Positions 49,082-61,713 of a stretch of DNA of 64,000 nt are shown here, piece by piece. The number at the start of each line of letters is the position of its first letter. Position 1 is the stretch's first letter. The notes below the pieces were generated by a model. That model was not told the DNA's origin. It saw nothing but the letters and a program-made list of their open reading frames with translations, and did not search any database. The position numbers and the translations under genes are program-made. This DNA comes from Arctopsyche grandis (taxonomy: Eukaryota > Arthropoda > Insecta > Trichoptera > Hydropsychidae), in contig NC_135364.1 in NCBI RefSeq assembly GCF_051622035.1, positions 21,975,001 through 22,039,000 on the forward strand, read 5' to 3'.

Positions 49082-49560
49082 GACGTTCGAGCGCCACAAT
49101 GGCGGCCTCACTCTGGCAATACGAATACGAATGCGAATGCGAATGCGAATCGAGCGACCGTGTGGTCTGGCGACTGGCGTCTGCCGCCTGGCGTTTGGCG
49201 TTTGGCGTCCGCCCGTCCGAGAGCAACTGCCGAGCGGAGTGTTCGGTTTGCCTACCTGCGCGTCCACTGCTGATTGCTGGTGATTGTTGGCAACTCGGTC
49301 GTAGTGGCCGTGGTTGTGGCTGTAGCTGTTGTCGCTAGCAGATATTAGATGTTGATGTTGCTGAGTGGAGCTGAGTTTCGAGGAAAGGCGAGCGGCGACA
49401 AGTCCCACCCGGAGGGAGGGGCACGATCGGCGGTCGTCCGCCCCAAATCCCACCGCGAATCAAATTAATTCCGAGGGGCCCCGCTAACCCCGGCGACTCT
49501 CGCGCGCACACTCTCTCTCTCCATTCAACCCTAAACTAGCCGGTCCACTCTCGCTCTATG
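49082..49560 (-). promoter_or_regulatory. CpG-rich promoter / 5' UTR of Spps-like gene
   Basis: CpG- and GC-rich sequence immediately upstream of the start codon, with aatggcgg words (complement gccgccatt at ~49099; also 49657) resembling YY1/Pho-type sites, a gaatgc run (49124-49150) and tcgcgcgcacactctctctc. No TATA box in a convincing place. Long open frames here arise from composition. Confidence 0.6.
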
Positions 49561-49866
49561 TATTTTATCATTCTTGATTTTCTACTTGGACAATTTTATG
49601 AGTTTGAAAAAAAACACGTTTGTAAAAATGATAGTAATCGAAGAAGATTTCACTACAAATGGCGGATTCGGTCTATGAGGGTTTGGTGATTATTCCGCAC
49701 AAAGCACAATCTCTCACACGTCGCTAAAATCTCGATCGTTGGTAAGATATCTGGCAGCCGAAAATTCCATCCATCTGGAGTTACAAACGCGAATTGTCAT
49801 ACTGCCAAGAACTCTGGTGCCAGATATTCGAATATGTGTGAAGTAATCCGTTTACCCAAAAAAAAT

Positions 49867-50243
49867 CAGTGGCGTGTGGTGTAATTCTTTTTGTGGTACA
49901 GCCAGTGGTGTCGCCCTAGTGATTGTCATGGGTTTCCGGAAACCCGTTATTTAATCTAAAAATTCGTATGATTTTTGTCAAACTTTAGAAATCTTGAAAA
50001 TTTAATGAACTTTTATATAATGGTGCCTTGGACGAAAAAAATGTATATATTTTCAAAATAATTTCATTGAAAAAAAAATTGGATACCTATTGTTCCAAAA
50101 TTGGGGTGAATACAATAAGTACAGCCTTACTTTAATGTCCACGAGAAGGATACAAGAAGAATAGGCTGTTCCCTCTGTATCCTGCTCGCGCACATTAAGT
50201 AAGGCTGTACGACAAAAAGAGAGAATTTCACCGCACGCCACTG
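49867..50243. mobile_element. CAGTGGCGTG foldback MITE with insertion
   Basis: Left end 'cagtggcgtgtggtgtaatt' and right end, inverted, 'cagtggcgtgcggtgaaatt'. Arms with 'gtacagccttact' / 'agtaaggctgtac'. About 210 bp (49905-50120) of unrelated sequence, itself starting 'cagtggtgtcgcc', interrupts the left arm. Confidence 0.68.
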
Positions 50244-50332
50244 AAAAAATATTATATAAACCACTCACTGAAATTCTTATATAAACCACTCACTGAACTT
50301 ATTTTATTTTTACATAGATATGTACCAGGAAG

Positions 50333-50480
50333 GCGAAAACACACAGCGATGCACGTGGCATGTGGTTTTTTTTTTTTTTTAGATACTTTTAAACATGTGA
50401 ATAAAATGGACCATGCCTTACATATATTCATGGAACGCCCGGCACTCCCCGCCTCAAAATAACCCTCTGGAGTGTTTTTG
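50333..50480 (+). mobile_element. TTAA-MITE fragment
   Basis: 'ggcgaaaacacacagcgatg' and 'aaccctctggagtgtttttg' match 26598-26760. The right half is missing where a SINE begins. Confidence 0.65.
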
Positions 50481-50486
50481 GTAAAA

Positions 50487-50615
50487 TTATATCGATCGAC
50501 TTGAAGTCACAAATATCCAAGTCTAACCAGCAGCATTAAAATTAGCATGGGATCGAACGCGATAACCTCTCGGTGCTAAACATAAACGCAACCACCGAGT
50601 CATGCTGCTGGCTAA
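50487..50615 (-). repeat. SINE head, minus orientation
   Basis: 'atcgacttgaagtcacaaat', 'gggatcgaacgcgataacc' (B-box complement) and 'gtcatgctgctggct'. Core and tail missing. Confidence 0.7.
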
Positions 50616-53367
50616 ATATAACGCGGTCGAAATCTTGAGATCAAATTTTCGCATGATCGCAAAACTGAGTACATAGAATAAGTATCTAACAAAAACTTAA
50701 AAATGAGGAAATCTATAAAAGGAGGTACCACTTCCGGGTGATTTAATATCATGCCTTCAAAATCCATCTCGGCATTACAAAAACTTTAAATTTCTTAAAA
50801 GAAAGAACTATGAATGATTTTTTTTTTATATTTACTCTCCCAACAACTTTAATCTTTGCTTTTATTTCGATTATATGTAATTTTCATACAAAATGAATTC
50901 ATAATTCTAAAAATAAACTATCGTGTTGACTATTCATATGACTAGTCACCGGAGCCTGAGGGGCCGTGTATTGTTCAAAGGTTGTAAATGCATTGTTAAA
51001 GGTTTGCCGAACAATGGATAGCACTGTGACTATCCTACCTCTACATATGACTACTATCTCTCCTACTCAAGTATTCTCAGACTTACACCTACGAGGTCGA
51101 TAGGGTTAGTTCGCCTTGGCGAAAGTGGGACAAGTGAATTCATTGTATGCAACTAATTTTAGATGCGTATATTTAACACACCTTCGCTATGCATATGTCA
51201 AAACCACCAACAAAAATAATCATTTTTTTATATTTATTATGTAACACACCTACATGAAAAATAAACCGTGTTTATCTATGACAATTCTCCGGAACAGATA
51301 AACCCACTGCACCGTATTATACACAAATAAATAGCATCGGGTTACTTTAGGGTTGAAATGCCTAGCAACGCCAAGAATCCGATACCGCACTTTCGAATAT
51401 CGCTTCTATACGCGCTGCTACGTTCGTACATATTTTTTGACAAAAATAATCTGAAATAAATGAATATATTATTTTATATATATGAACATTTTTAATTTTT
51501 CAATTATAAAACACTTGAATTATTTTTCATACAAATGTACATACATATTTTCATATTTGGATAAATAATTCAAAATTTTATTATACTATATAATACTATT
51601 TTTATTTTATATATATGTACCAGTACCGAATAGTACCTGTATACAAAAATCAATCGTTCACGGCTCATATTACGAGGGGTTTCAAATACAATACACACCT
51701 ATTCAATTCAAGTACATATTATAGCAGGGATCTAGAAATAGACACGTGTCAAATTTACCAGCAAAATACATACATGGTTGAAACCAAATTTTCAAAACAT
51801 ATTTGTATAAATCTTCTTCGCATGACTAATCGACGACTTGAGCAGATACGAGCGTTTCCACGTACATACATACGTATACACAAAAACGTGCCAAAGTGAT
51901 TTAATTTAAAAAAAAAATGATGATTTTTTTAATGATTAAAAATGAGTGATGATCCTGAGCGTCGTATCAGACGCTTTGTTTACATTCTGTAAGTGAACAC
52001 CCCTGACAAGTTAGACGAGTAAAAGTGGGCAGTCTATTACAACCAAACTGGGGCGTTGCTAAGCGAGTGGGCTGTGCCTCGATATTGCGCAGATTCTACT
52101 ATTGCAAAATGACGCTTCATTTCTTCATTCTAAACAATTGCATTTGTTGTTACGATCGACTACAGTCCAAAGCAATAACAAAATTGTGCAATTATTATGT
52201 AATTGAGTACGAAAACTATAAATTTGAATGCACATATGAGCCCATTTTAAAAATTGATATAATTTTAATTCAAAATTTAAACGTTTGATGTGTGTTTTGT
52301 ATCAAAACAAAAACATTTTAAGCCGAGGGTGAATTTCTAGAGGTATAAATAGACGATCACCTGAGGCGATGAATTATAAAGGGGGCGATAAACTAAGTAA
52401 AGCTCTGTTTTGTGATTTTGATCATTTGATTATGAAGAATATATTGATCACAAACACGAAGATCCTTTACCAAGGCTGGTTTGCCTACAAAAGACCTGCC
52501 CATGATTGGTATGAGAGGAGGGGCGTGGTAGCTATAGGCTATTTGCGAGTCTGAAAACCGGTTGTGGATCGTTCGCTCAAACACAGCACTGCAATTAATA
52601 AAAGTCAATCAAAAATAAAACTTATGTAAATGCAATCGAATTGTGTGATAGTTGTCGATCAAGATTTTATATTTGTGTATTAAATATGCATCTATATTTA
52701 GTTAAGTAAGTACATAGATGCGAATGTACAAATGTCAGGTGATTCATATATGGGTTATGAAAATGTCAATGATATAATCAAAGAAGAAAAGGGTGAATCG
52801 AGCGTAAGATGCTGACGTACGTAGAAATAATAAATTTGAAGGGGGCGGATCCAGGGGTTGTGGCCGCTATGATATTCTGGAAGAGGGGCCTTCTTGGCCG
52901 ATCCACTAGCAGTAATACAGCTGCCCCAAAAGGGGCGGTATGGGCGGCCCTTCGCCGATATCAACGTAATCTTATCTGGAACACTTGATTTTGCTTAGTT
53001 AAAGTCGTTTTAGGAAGACATTTTTTTAATTTAAGAAATTTTAAATAATTCAAATCTAACAATGTTAACTAACGTATCAAGTTCTTAGAGCACAATGATG
53101 CTAAATCAACGTATTGGATAAATTGAGATATCAATGCAGTTTTAACTCCTTGTTCATATTATATCAACACGATTTTAACATTTCGAAATGACGTCATTTC
53201 TGTGGCAATACATTGCACAAAAATATTATGTTAAACATATCAATGTTAAAAATTTCATCAGGCGAAATATTGGTAAAATGTCAGTTTGGCACTAAGAGAC
53301 AGTAAATTAATTGGATTATCTACGATTATTTGATTACACTGTTCGACAAATGACGACTTTTTTTTTT
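50616..53367. other. Intergenic, no gene seen
   Basis: Mostly AT-rich. A GC-richer patch at 52840-52945 has an imperfect inverted pair around 'gaagaggggccttcttgg'. 'tgcattgttaaaggtttg' near 50990 repeats 27725 inverted. Frames up to 94 codons show no family resemblance. Confidence 0.45.
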
Positions 53368-53689
53368 GGTTCAGAGACGAGATATGACTTATCTTATAGA
53401 TCTACATATGCCCAGTGAATACGAATCTGGTAATACAAAATGTTGATCGGTTCGAGATTCGGAGATATATGTATGTGTTTTTTAAATCACGCGATTTTTC
53501 TATATCTTGGTGTTGTTCGGTCGATGTCTCAAAATCTGTCGATTTCCTGTTCAAAATGAATATTGGAATCTATAGTCGGATATTTTATCTTTCATTTGTA
53601 GTACTTTTCAGCTTTCAAATCTCTCTAAGTAGTCGTTCAGTTCAAATCAAATGTCAAAAGTACCTATTTTCATATCTCGTCTCTGAACC
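53368..53689. mobile_element. MITE, GGTTCAGAGACGAGATATGA ends
   Basis: 'ggttcagagacgagatatga' at the left and its exact reverse complement at the right bound 322 bp of non-coding sequence. A partial copy lies at 57834-58130. The target site is unclear. Confidence 0.8.
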
Positions 53690-54316
53690 ATTGTTATTTA
53701 TTAAAAACAGAAACATACAGTATTACAATGTTTTTTCAAAACATTATCACCAAAAAGTTTCTATATATTTATCTATTTATCCATTATATATTAATCCCGA
53801 CCTTAGGTGCCATTACAGGTTGCCCAAAACGACACCTTGATCAAACTTTTGTACATAAGTACCAAATACCATCATTACACATAATGATTATATACAAAAT
53901 ATGGGTTGAAAACACTGTGCGACAACCCCTGCCACTTCTATAGCAGCTCCGTCATACATATGTAGATGTTCTTCTTCCCAATTCATCGAGCAAAACTAAA
54001 GAGTTGATTGCACTGTGCCTCAATATTGCTGCTGCTTCACTCAATTCAACCAGGAAAGTCGACTATCCCGACATTCATCGTCATCGTCATCAGTCTTGAA
54101 AATATTCCATTGATAGCCAAACTGTACTCTGCAGCCCTTCTTGCAAAAATTGTGAAAAATTATTATTCTTATGTTATATTTATTGCATGATTATTTCAAC
54201 TTTGAGAACAAATCAGGATTGTTCTAAAGACATGATATTTCACATGTTATTTTTGGAAAATTTTCGAGTCGTGGTTACAACTCAAATAATTTATAACGTA
54301 CTCATTCATTTAAGTT

Positions 54317-54712
54317 GTACAAAACCGGTCTCCGTGACGGGCCGGAATGTGAAATTACCGAAAACGCAAATATCGGAAGGCAAAGATCGAAAATCGAAAC
54401 ATCTTAAGTCGATACATACTCACTTAATTTGCGCGAGCAGGCTAAGTGAGTATGTATCAACAGGAACAAAAGGAACAGGCTTTTCCTCCCGTATTAATGT
54501 GCGCGCGCAGAATATGGGAGGAAAAGCCTGTTCCTCTTGTTCCTGTTGTGTCCTGCTCGCGCAAATTAAGTGAGTATGTACGTGAGTATGTACCGTTTAC
54601 CATGCACCCTTTTTTTTTGATCTTTCGACTTAAGATCTTTCGATTTTTGATCTTTGCCTTCCGATATTTGCGTTTTCGGTAATTTCACATTCCATGTAGA
54701 CCCGTACAAAAC
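54317..54712. mobile_element. Foldback element, 9-bp TSD, copy 3
   Basis: The element proper is 54326-54703 (378 bp), with gtacaaaac repeated perfectly on both sides. Arms as in the 24.07 and 25.64 kb copies, slightly rearranged near 54410-54460. Confidence 0.88.
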
Positions 54713-56584
54713 ATATATACTCAAATAACCAATGCCTTAAAATATATGAAACGTACATATGTAGGTAACTACTAAAGTATACAAAATCTGTACAATATTC
54801 AATATTCAATACAAATACAATATTTGTCGTAAGTACAGTTTGTGTCAATTTTACGCAGGTACATATGTACATAGATATGTATACTTAATAAGCGTAAATA
54901 ATTTATCTCATATGAAGTTTTTGTGTAAATAAATAGCCAAAATATTTTAATGCAAATTAATATTCCTACTACGATAAGTACATATATGTATGTACATACT
55001 ATGCGTTTTTGCTAGCCGTTGCTACTGACACATTTAGATCCTACGGGATAGAATGGCACTGGCTATGGGGCGGCACATATTGAGGGGTGTGCAAATGGGG
55101 GAGACCGCCCGAGGCGATAAATCCATAGGGATGATTGAAAAAAAATCCTACATACATATTTTCAATAGAGCTTTAACAACGTGTCTTGCAATGCAATTAA
55201 TTTTTTCACCATATTACGAAAACAGTAATTAAAAAAAAAATCTAGGTGGGGGTGAAGGAGAGTGAAGAAGTAGACGAACATAGCAGCATCATGTCATGGA
55301 TACTAATATCTAAAAAATATATTTTTTTAATAGTTTTAAAAGTCGAAGAAAAATTTAAAATCATCATCTTTCTTTGATGTTTTCCGATTTTCGTACTGTC
55401 CCGTATGAAATTTTTTCACTTTGGCCGCAATTTTACCACTGTAGGGATACATTGACCCTGTGACATTATTATGCAACATTTGCGATGATGATGTTTATGG
55501 TAAAATACGTAAAATATGTGCCAAGTGATGTTGTAAAGCGGGCGGTTCGGCAACTCAACCAATAGTGGGCCGGGGGTGGTCGACACGCCCACCCACATTC
55601 ACCACCATTGAACACACACACATACACACTCATTATCACGTCATCAAACACGAAAAACCCTATGCTAATTTCTAAACGTGTCAGCCCACCCCCAACTCTG
55701 GAAGGAGTTCCGATTTCAAGCCACACTTCCCCTTGATTTACAATTTTTCGATACCTAAGAACAAGTACATAGCTATATTTCCCTATTATATATTACACCT
55801 GCAATTGATTGATTGTCATTCCCAGAGTGTTTACAAACTAGGCAGAAGGTGAGTTGTTACGGTGGTAGGAGTATGAAACGAGCCTCAGTGTAAATTTCAC
55901 CAAGATGAAATTGATCATCTAATCGGGAAATCATTTCTACATTTCTTCAACATTTTTAGATTGATTGTTTTACATTTCAGATTGATCAATCCTTGATTCT
56001 GAGGTAGGGCTGCCAGATTTATCGATATCCAAACTGGGATATTTTAGTCGTATCCCCCCCCCCCAACAGATATTACAAGAATGATAAAAAAAACTTTGTA
56101 AAAATCGTAAACTTAACAAATTACATTTAAGATCCCTCCTTTTATAAACTGGTATTTCCTTTCTTTTTTTCCAGTTTTAGTTATTTTAATATTAAATGAA
56201 ATTAATAACTTATTGCCAAAGAAGATTGAAAAAAAAAATGATTTTCTCAATCTCGCATTTCTTGCTTTTTTGATGTGGATCTACGGTGAGATTGAGATTC
56301 GTGCATTTTTTTGCAGTTTCATAACTGCGGGGGGGTCAGTATTTCTGAACAATCAAAGGCCAATAAGCAGCTATCGAAAACCGGGACATTTGGCTGTCTC
56401 GAAAGGTCCCTTCGGGACGAGAGGCTTGAAACCGAGACAAACCCGAAATACCGGAACGCCTGGCAGCACTATTGTGCTGCCAGGTCATATGGACAGATGA
56501 AATACTTGTAATTAACGTTTCTATCACTAATTGACAGCTATCGTTTAGTATATCGAGTCGTCCAAGATAGAGATTTGATAAACT
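54713..56584. other. Intergenic, no gene seen
   Basis: AT-rich with short GC patches (55040-55120, 55530-55720, 56330-56500). Around 56440-56485 a short inverted pair, 'gcctggcagcactattgtgc' with 'gctgccaggtc', forms a hairpin. No coding family recognised. Confidence 0.45.
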
Positions 56585-56767
56585 TTAAGGGCCGGGCCGC
56601 ACCGTGCAACTTTGTCGGCCGACTTGTTGCGCGACATGAAAAAATGTATGGAAATGTGTGCGACAAACAAGTTGACGAGTGCGGCATGTTCCATCTACCT
56701 GCATGCATTGATCTGGTCGCCCTCAACCAAGTTGTTCGCGAGTTGAGCGGTGCGGCCCGGCCCTTAG
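56585..56767. mobile_element. Short TTAA-type MITE, GGGCCGGGCCGCACCG ends
   Basis: 'gggccgggccgcaccg' and its inverse 'cggtgcggcccggccc' flank about 150 bp; TTAA at left, TTAG at right. Inner arms partly complementary (gcaacttgtt / caagttgttcgcg type). Confidence 0.8.
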
Positions 56768-57833
56768 TGTCAAAAACTGCCGTTAAAGGAAAGATATGAA
56801 CGATTGACGAATCTTTGTAAGATATACCTAAACCTATACAGATCTTTAGTATTGTTGCGTAGGGGTGGGTTCAGAAACCAAATAAAAGGCCAAAGTCGCT
56901 TTACAGCATTTATTCAACGGGAGGTCCACACGGATCTACCACTCACTCAAGAATAATCTGATCTATCGTGTGTACCTCCTTATAAAGGACAAGTTGCACA
57001 GCACAGCTTCCCCAATCCGTTAATGTGTCTATTGTCTAGGCACTTAAAGATCTACCCTGGCGAGTTTATCGTTTACGCACGCACTCGCTCAGGTCTGTGA
57101 GAACTCCAGCGTATCCTTTGTTCGGGCACTTACTGAGTCCGGTTAGCCTAATTCAGGGTATCTATTGTTCACCCACGAATGCACTTAAACAGTGGATACT
57201 CTCTCTCATATTCCCACATTACAGTATCATATGACAATAAATTAGTGTAGTATTTGGTTTATTAAGATATTATAAAAAAGCATGTACATATGTATGTATG
57301 TATAATTTACGTAACCATCGTAATACGAACACGTACTTACCAAACTTTATCGAAATCGTGCCTCAACTCCAGTGAATATTTCGTGAATATGTAATAAAAA
57401 ATATGTGTTTGTTAGTATGTGTGTCTGTGTATTTTGAGGATTTTTTGAATACCGTTTGTGCTATCGAACTGAAACTTAGTATCGGTTACTGAAATGCTTA
57501 TCGATACGACGTAACTTTTTAAGTTGACCGGAAATGTTACCTCACCTTATACATGGGTGTCCTCTTTTTTTGAATTTTTTAACATGATATAAATTATAAA
57601 TTTCATACAGTTATATTTTTTTAACATTTTTACCTCAACTGGAAGTAGAACTTTTGAACTATTCATTTTTTTTTCAACAATTTTGTATCAAACATAGCCG
57701 ATATGTCTGAACGTGTATGTATGTTTCACAATCGAAGTATGTTGTATACTTCTTATTCTATTTTGTAGGTGTGTATGTAATACATGTACATACATATGTG
57801 TGTATAATAATAACACTGTTAGATACGAAAAAT
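56768..57833. other. Intergenic, no gene seen
   Basis: No coding signal. 57400-57700 ('tgtgtgtctgtgtattttg', 'aactggaagtagaact') is weakly similar to the extra interior of the hAT composite at 59230-59660, suggesting a shared old repeat. Confidence 0.4.
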
Positions 57834-58130
57834 GGTTCAGAGACGAGATATGACTTTTCTTATATATCTATGCCCAGTAAACATGAATCTGGTAATGAAA
57901 AATGTTGATTAGCTCGAGATTCAGAGATATGTATGTGTTTTTTAAATCGCGCGATTTTTCTATATCTTGGTGTTGTTCGGTCGATCTCTCAAAATCTGTC
58001 AATTTCCTGTTCAAAATGAATATTGGAATCTATAGTCGAGTATTTTTTCTTTCATTTTTAGTACTTTTCAGCTTTCAAATCTCTCTAAGTAGTCGTTCAG
58101 TTCAAATCAAAAGTCAAAAGTACGTATTTT
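57834..58130. mobile_element. Partial copy of the 53.37-kb MITE
   Basis: Starts 'ggttcagagacgagatatga' and follows 53368-53660 closely ('gatttttctatatcttggtg', 'aagtagtcgttcagttcaaa'), then diverges before the right end. Confidence 0.8.
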
Positions 58131-58654
58131 TATTTGGGATTTTTCCCCACTGTTAATACTATTTTATATTGAGTTTTTTCTATTGAAACATGTTTATTGG
58201 GATAGTGTTCTGACCACACTATTTTTGTTTCCGTTTAAAAAAATTAATTGGAAGTGTGCTGAATTTTAAATCGGTTAAATTTCGAGCTAAAAGCTCGTAC
58301 TAGTATTTACACGAATCTGAATGGAATTAATAGGGATAATATATTCAATTGTCTTTATATAATTAATTAAAATTCCACTTAAAAAAATCATATTTCGATT
58401 ATTCTTGTGGATTAATAACAAAAATTCGTTTATTTTAACTAGGTAAGCCAGTTATCAATTGTTTTCTGAAAAATTTCTTTGTTCCAGAAGATGAAGAATT
58501 CTTGTAAGGATTTCAAATAATCATTACATACCTTTGCACTAGGGATTGCAATTTACCGGTAAACAGTAAACAATTTTTCACACTACCGGTATTATATACC
58601 GTTATTTACCGGTAAATGAAAAAATTGTGTGGTTTAGATAACTGTGCATACATA

Positions 58655-60631
58655 CATACATACAGTGGCGGACTGGGACTGAAATTAGTGCATTCCAGGA
58701 GTTAAAGGGGGCCCCCCCAGGGTTAAAAAAATTTGTCCCCCCCCCCCCATATAACAAAATTTTCTTCTTTCCATCACGCTAAAAATCAAGGGTAAAAAAT
58801 AAATAAAATTTTCAAAAATGGGAATAAACAAATTTAGGTACAATAAAAACGGCAAAAGCAAAATAGATCCATAAATTACATTGTATATTTCGTTTTAACC
58901 CTTGTCCTAGGTAAATAGAATGCATCATAAAATAATGCGGCATAAAACCGGCTTTTACTTTCGGTAGAAAACAATCAGGGACGTCATTTCAGCTTTTTCT
59001 TGGGGAGGGCAGGCAAAGATTTGTCAAATTGAATTTTTTTTCAAAAAATATTTTTTATATCGGAATAAAAATGGAAAATCTTCTTTGCATACACCTTATT
59101 GAGTTATAAATATGAAAAAAATAAGTTTATTTTTGAAAAAATATTATGTAAAGCGAAAAAAGCGCCGCAGGCGAAAATTTTTTTCCAAAAATCTTCACAT
59201 AATCGATCACTGATCACGTTTACATAATATAAAAAAATGTGTGCGGCTCTGTTTGTCTGAGTGTGTTTCTGTGTGTCTTTTTATTATTTTTACTATTTTA
59301 TATATGGATATGTATGTAAATAAAAAATTATTTTTATCTCAACCAGAAGTAGTACTTTTACCCTATAAGATCGAGGTATTTTTATTTTTTTCTCGGAAAC
59401 TTTTGTTTCGACATATTGAACTGACATTTCATATCTATAATTATAAACCTAATGCCAAGTTATATATAAAATTTCGTGAACACCCGTTAACCGAAAGTGA
59501 CAGTTTACTCCTGTTGGCAGTTTACCGGATTTTTCTTCCACTATTTTAATCGACCCTTTAAATATGTCTGCTCTTCACGATTTTATGTATAATTCCTTGT
59601 ATCAATGTGATGAAAATATAATTAAAAAAAATCGTCAAATTTTATTAACCAGAAGTGGAATTTTTTCCTCTTAAAAAAGTCAAAAAATTTTTTTAACACA
59701 CCCCTGAACGTATCAAGCTGAAAATTTATATTCTTTATGTACTAAATTTGATAAGGTTTTGGTCAGAAAGCAATTTTATTAAATAACTAAAACTTTTTTT
59801 GGACCGAATCTGTTACACATGAAGTTTAAATTCATCTCATTCGTTGTTTCGTGAGAGAATGGACGTCTGCAAATACATAAAATAAAAATACGACAAAAAA
59901 TAAAATCAATTGTGATTGAACCGATTCAGTAAAATATTAATTTAAAATCTTTCTTGAAAACAAAAAATATATAAACTTTCGAAAAAATAAACGTTACACA
60001 TCTGTTTTTGAGGCGAAATAAAGTAAAGGGGACCTTTCTATAGAATGAACAATTTCTAAGAATTTTACCCACGGCATACCACTTAAAAACCAAAATATAC
60101 TTGCTTTGAAATAATTTTTTTTTCAAAGCACATAGCAGCGATTATTTTATTAGTTACCCAAAAGTAACATACATAAGAAATAAACGTAGCATTCATAGAT
60201 CCATAGAATCTCATTAATCATTAAATTCAAAATATTTTCTAAATTCACACTATTCCTTAACTTAGGGGGGTGAGTGCCCTCCTATGCCCCCCCCCCAAAT
60301 TACGTCCCTGAAAAAAATGCATGATATTTTCAATTAATGTTAATCGAAAATCTGGATTTTGGGGAGGGGGCCCCTATCCTATATTTCTATATACATGGAT
60401 GTGTGGATGGAAACTGTTTAAAATTGTGTATTTAAATCTTACTATATCGTCGAAGTATAATCAAATGTTATTTTTAAAGTATGAACTTAATTTAAATCGC
60501 TGGTTGATGATGAGTTAATTTAATAAAAAGTTATTTAATTTTACTGAGGGCCCATATTTTCTAACAGATAGTGGGGCCCACATGCCATCGGGCATGTTCG
60601 CTTGTATGGCCAGTCCGCCACTGCATACATA
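58655..60631 (-). mobile_element. hAT composite, copy 2, with longer interior
   Basis: The element proper is 58663-60623 (1961 bp). Perfect 8-bp target duplication catacata. Ends and nested CAGGGACGT element (58976-60312) match 28149-29634 in reverse. The interior between about 59200 and 60120 is roughly 0.8 kb longer than in copy 1, so one copy has gained or lost sequence. Confidence 0.9.
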
Positions 60632-61578
60632 TGTACATATGTGGTTACTTTTCCTAAAAACGTTAGCCTAAATTAAATCATAAATAATTTAAAATAAATA
60701 TCAGGTGAATAATGTCATAAATACATACGCATATATAGTCTATTCGTAATAATTATTAATATATTTTTTTTATGTTTCAACCAATCATTTATTTATTTAA
60801 AGTTTTTTTAATTTTAATTATGGACCATTTTAAAGTTAGGCTCATAATTGAAACAAACGTAATAAATGATCGCATATATTACTATTTGGTTGGTCTGTGT
60901 ATCCACTCTTACAACAAATTCCAAACTACTTAATCTACAATTTGCTTCGATTTTTAATGCAATATTATGACTACATGCACTTGATTTCCGATAAAATAAT
61001 TAACGGTAATTACCGGTAAAATTTCCAATTTACCGTTATTTATCGATGGTAAAATTTCGCCGATTTACCGTTAAGCTGGCAGAACAGTACTACAATCTCT
61101 ACTTTGCACTTAACATCTGTAAACTCTGTTGTTTTAATAAAGTTATAAATTATTAATAAAACACTGATACAGATCATATGTATATTCTTTTTTTATTTAT
61201 AAAACTTAAAAATGTATACACATAATACTTAAGTTATAGTTTTAAAATTTAAAATGTATTTAATTAAAGATACATTGAGATTAAAGATATTTGAATCATT
61301 TTCAATGAATAAGATGTAAACATAAACTAAAAGTTGTATTATTTTATTTATAAAATTAATAATTAAAAATAAGCAACAAAGAGAAGACGATATTTCTCAT
61401 AGAACAAAATTGTTCATAGTAATTTTCAAGCTCGAGTGTTTAATATTATAATAATTTCAAATAAATAAGACAAATCAAAAGAGCAAAATCTTATATACAG
61501 CGACAAGTGATGAATGATTTACGTCTGTGAAAGAAATCGAAATTTTTAATAAATAAATAACAAGAAACGCTGACATGT
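60632..61578. other. 3' flank of Gpo1
   Basis: AT-rich, without repeats that I recognise. It should contain the Gpo1 3' UTR; minus-strand ATTAAA/AATAAA-like signals occur near 61540 and 61343, but none can be singled out. Confidence 0.4.
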
Positions 61579-61713
61579 TTAGAGGCCACCACCACTCCTT
61601 TCGACGGATATAGTCTTCTTGAGTTTATCTTTCTCGTGTTGTTCTTCTTCCATCTCGGCCATTTTTGCAAACCGTGAGTATGCGACATGGCCTGATTTTA
61701 TAGCCGACATCAT
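61579..61713 (-). CDS. Gpo1: Gpo1 terminal exon
   Basis: Acceptor tttattag, then 44 codons (MMSAIKSGHVAYSRFAKMAE, a charged Glu/Lys helix, and the tail SVERSGGGL), then TAA. It joins in phase 0 to either EF-hand exon. Confidence 0.93.
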   Translation of the reverse strand: MMSAIKSGHVAYSRFAKMAEMEEEQHEKDKLKKTISVERSGGGL

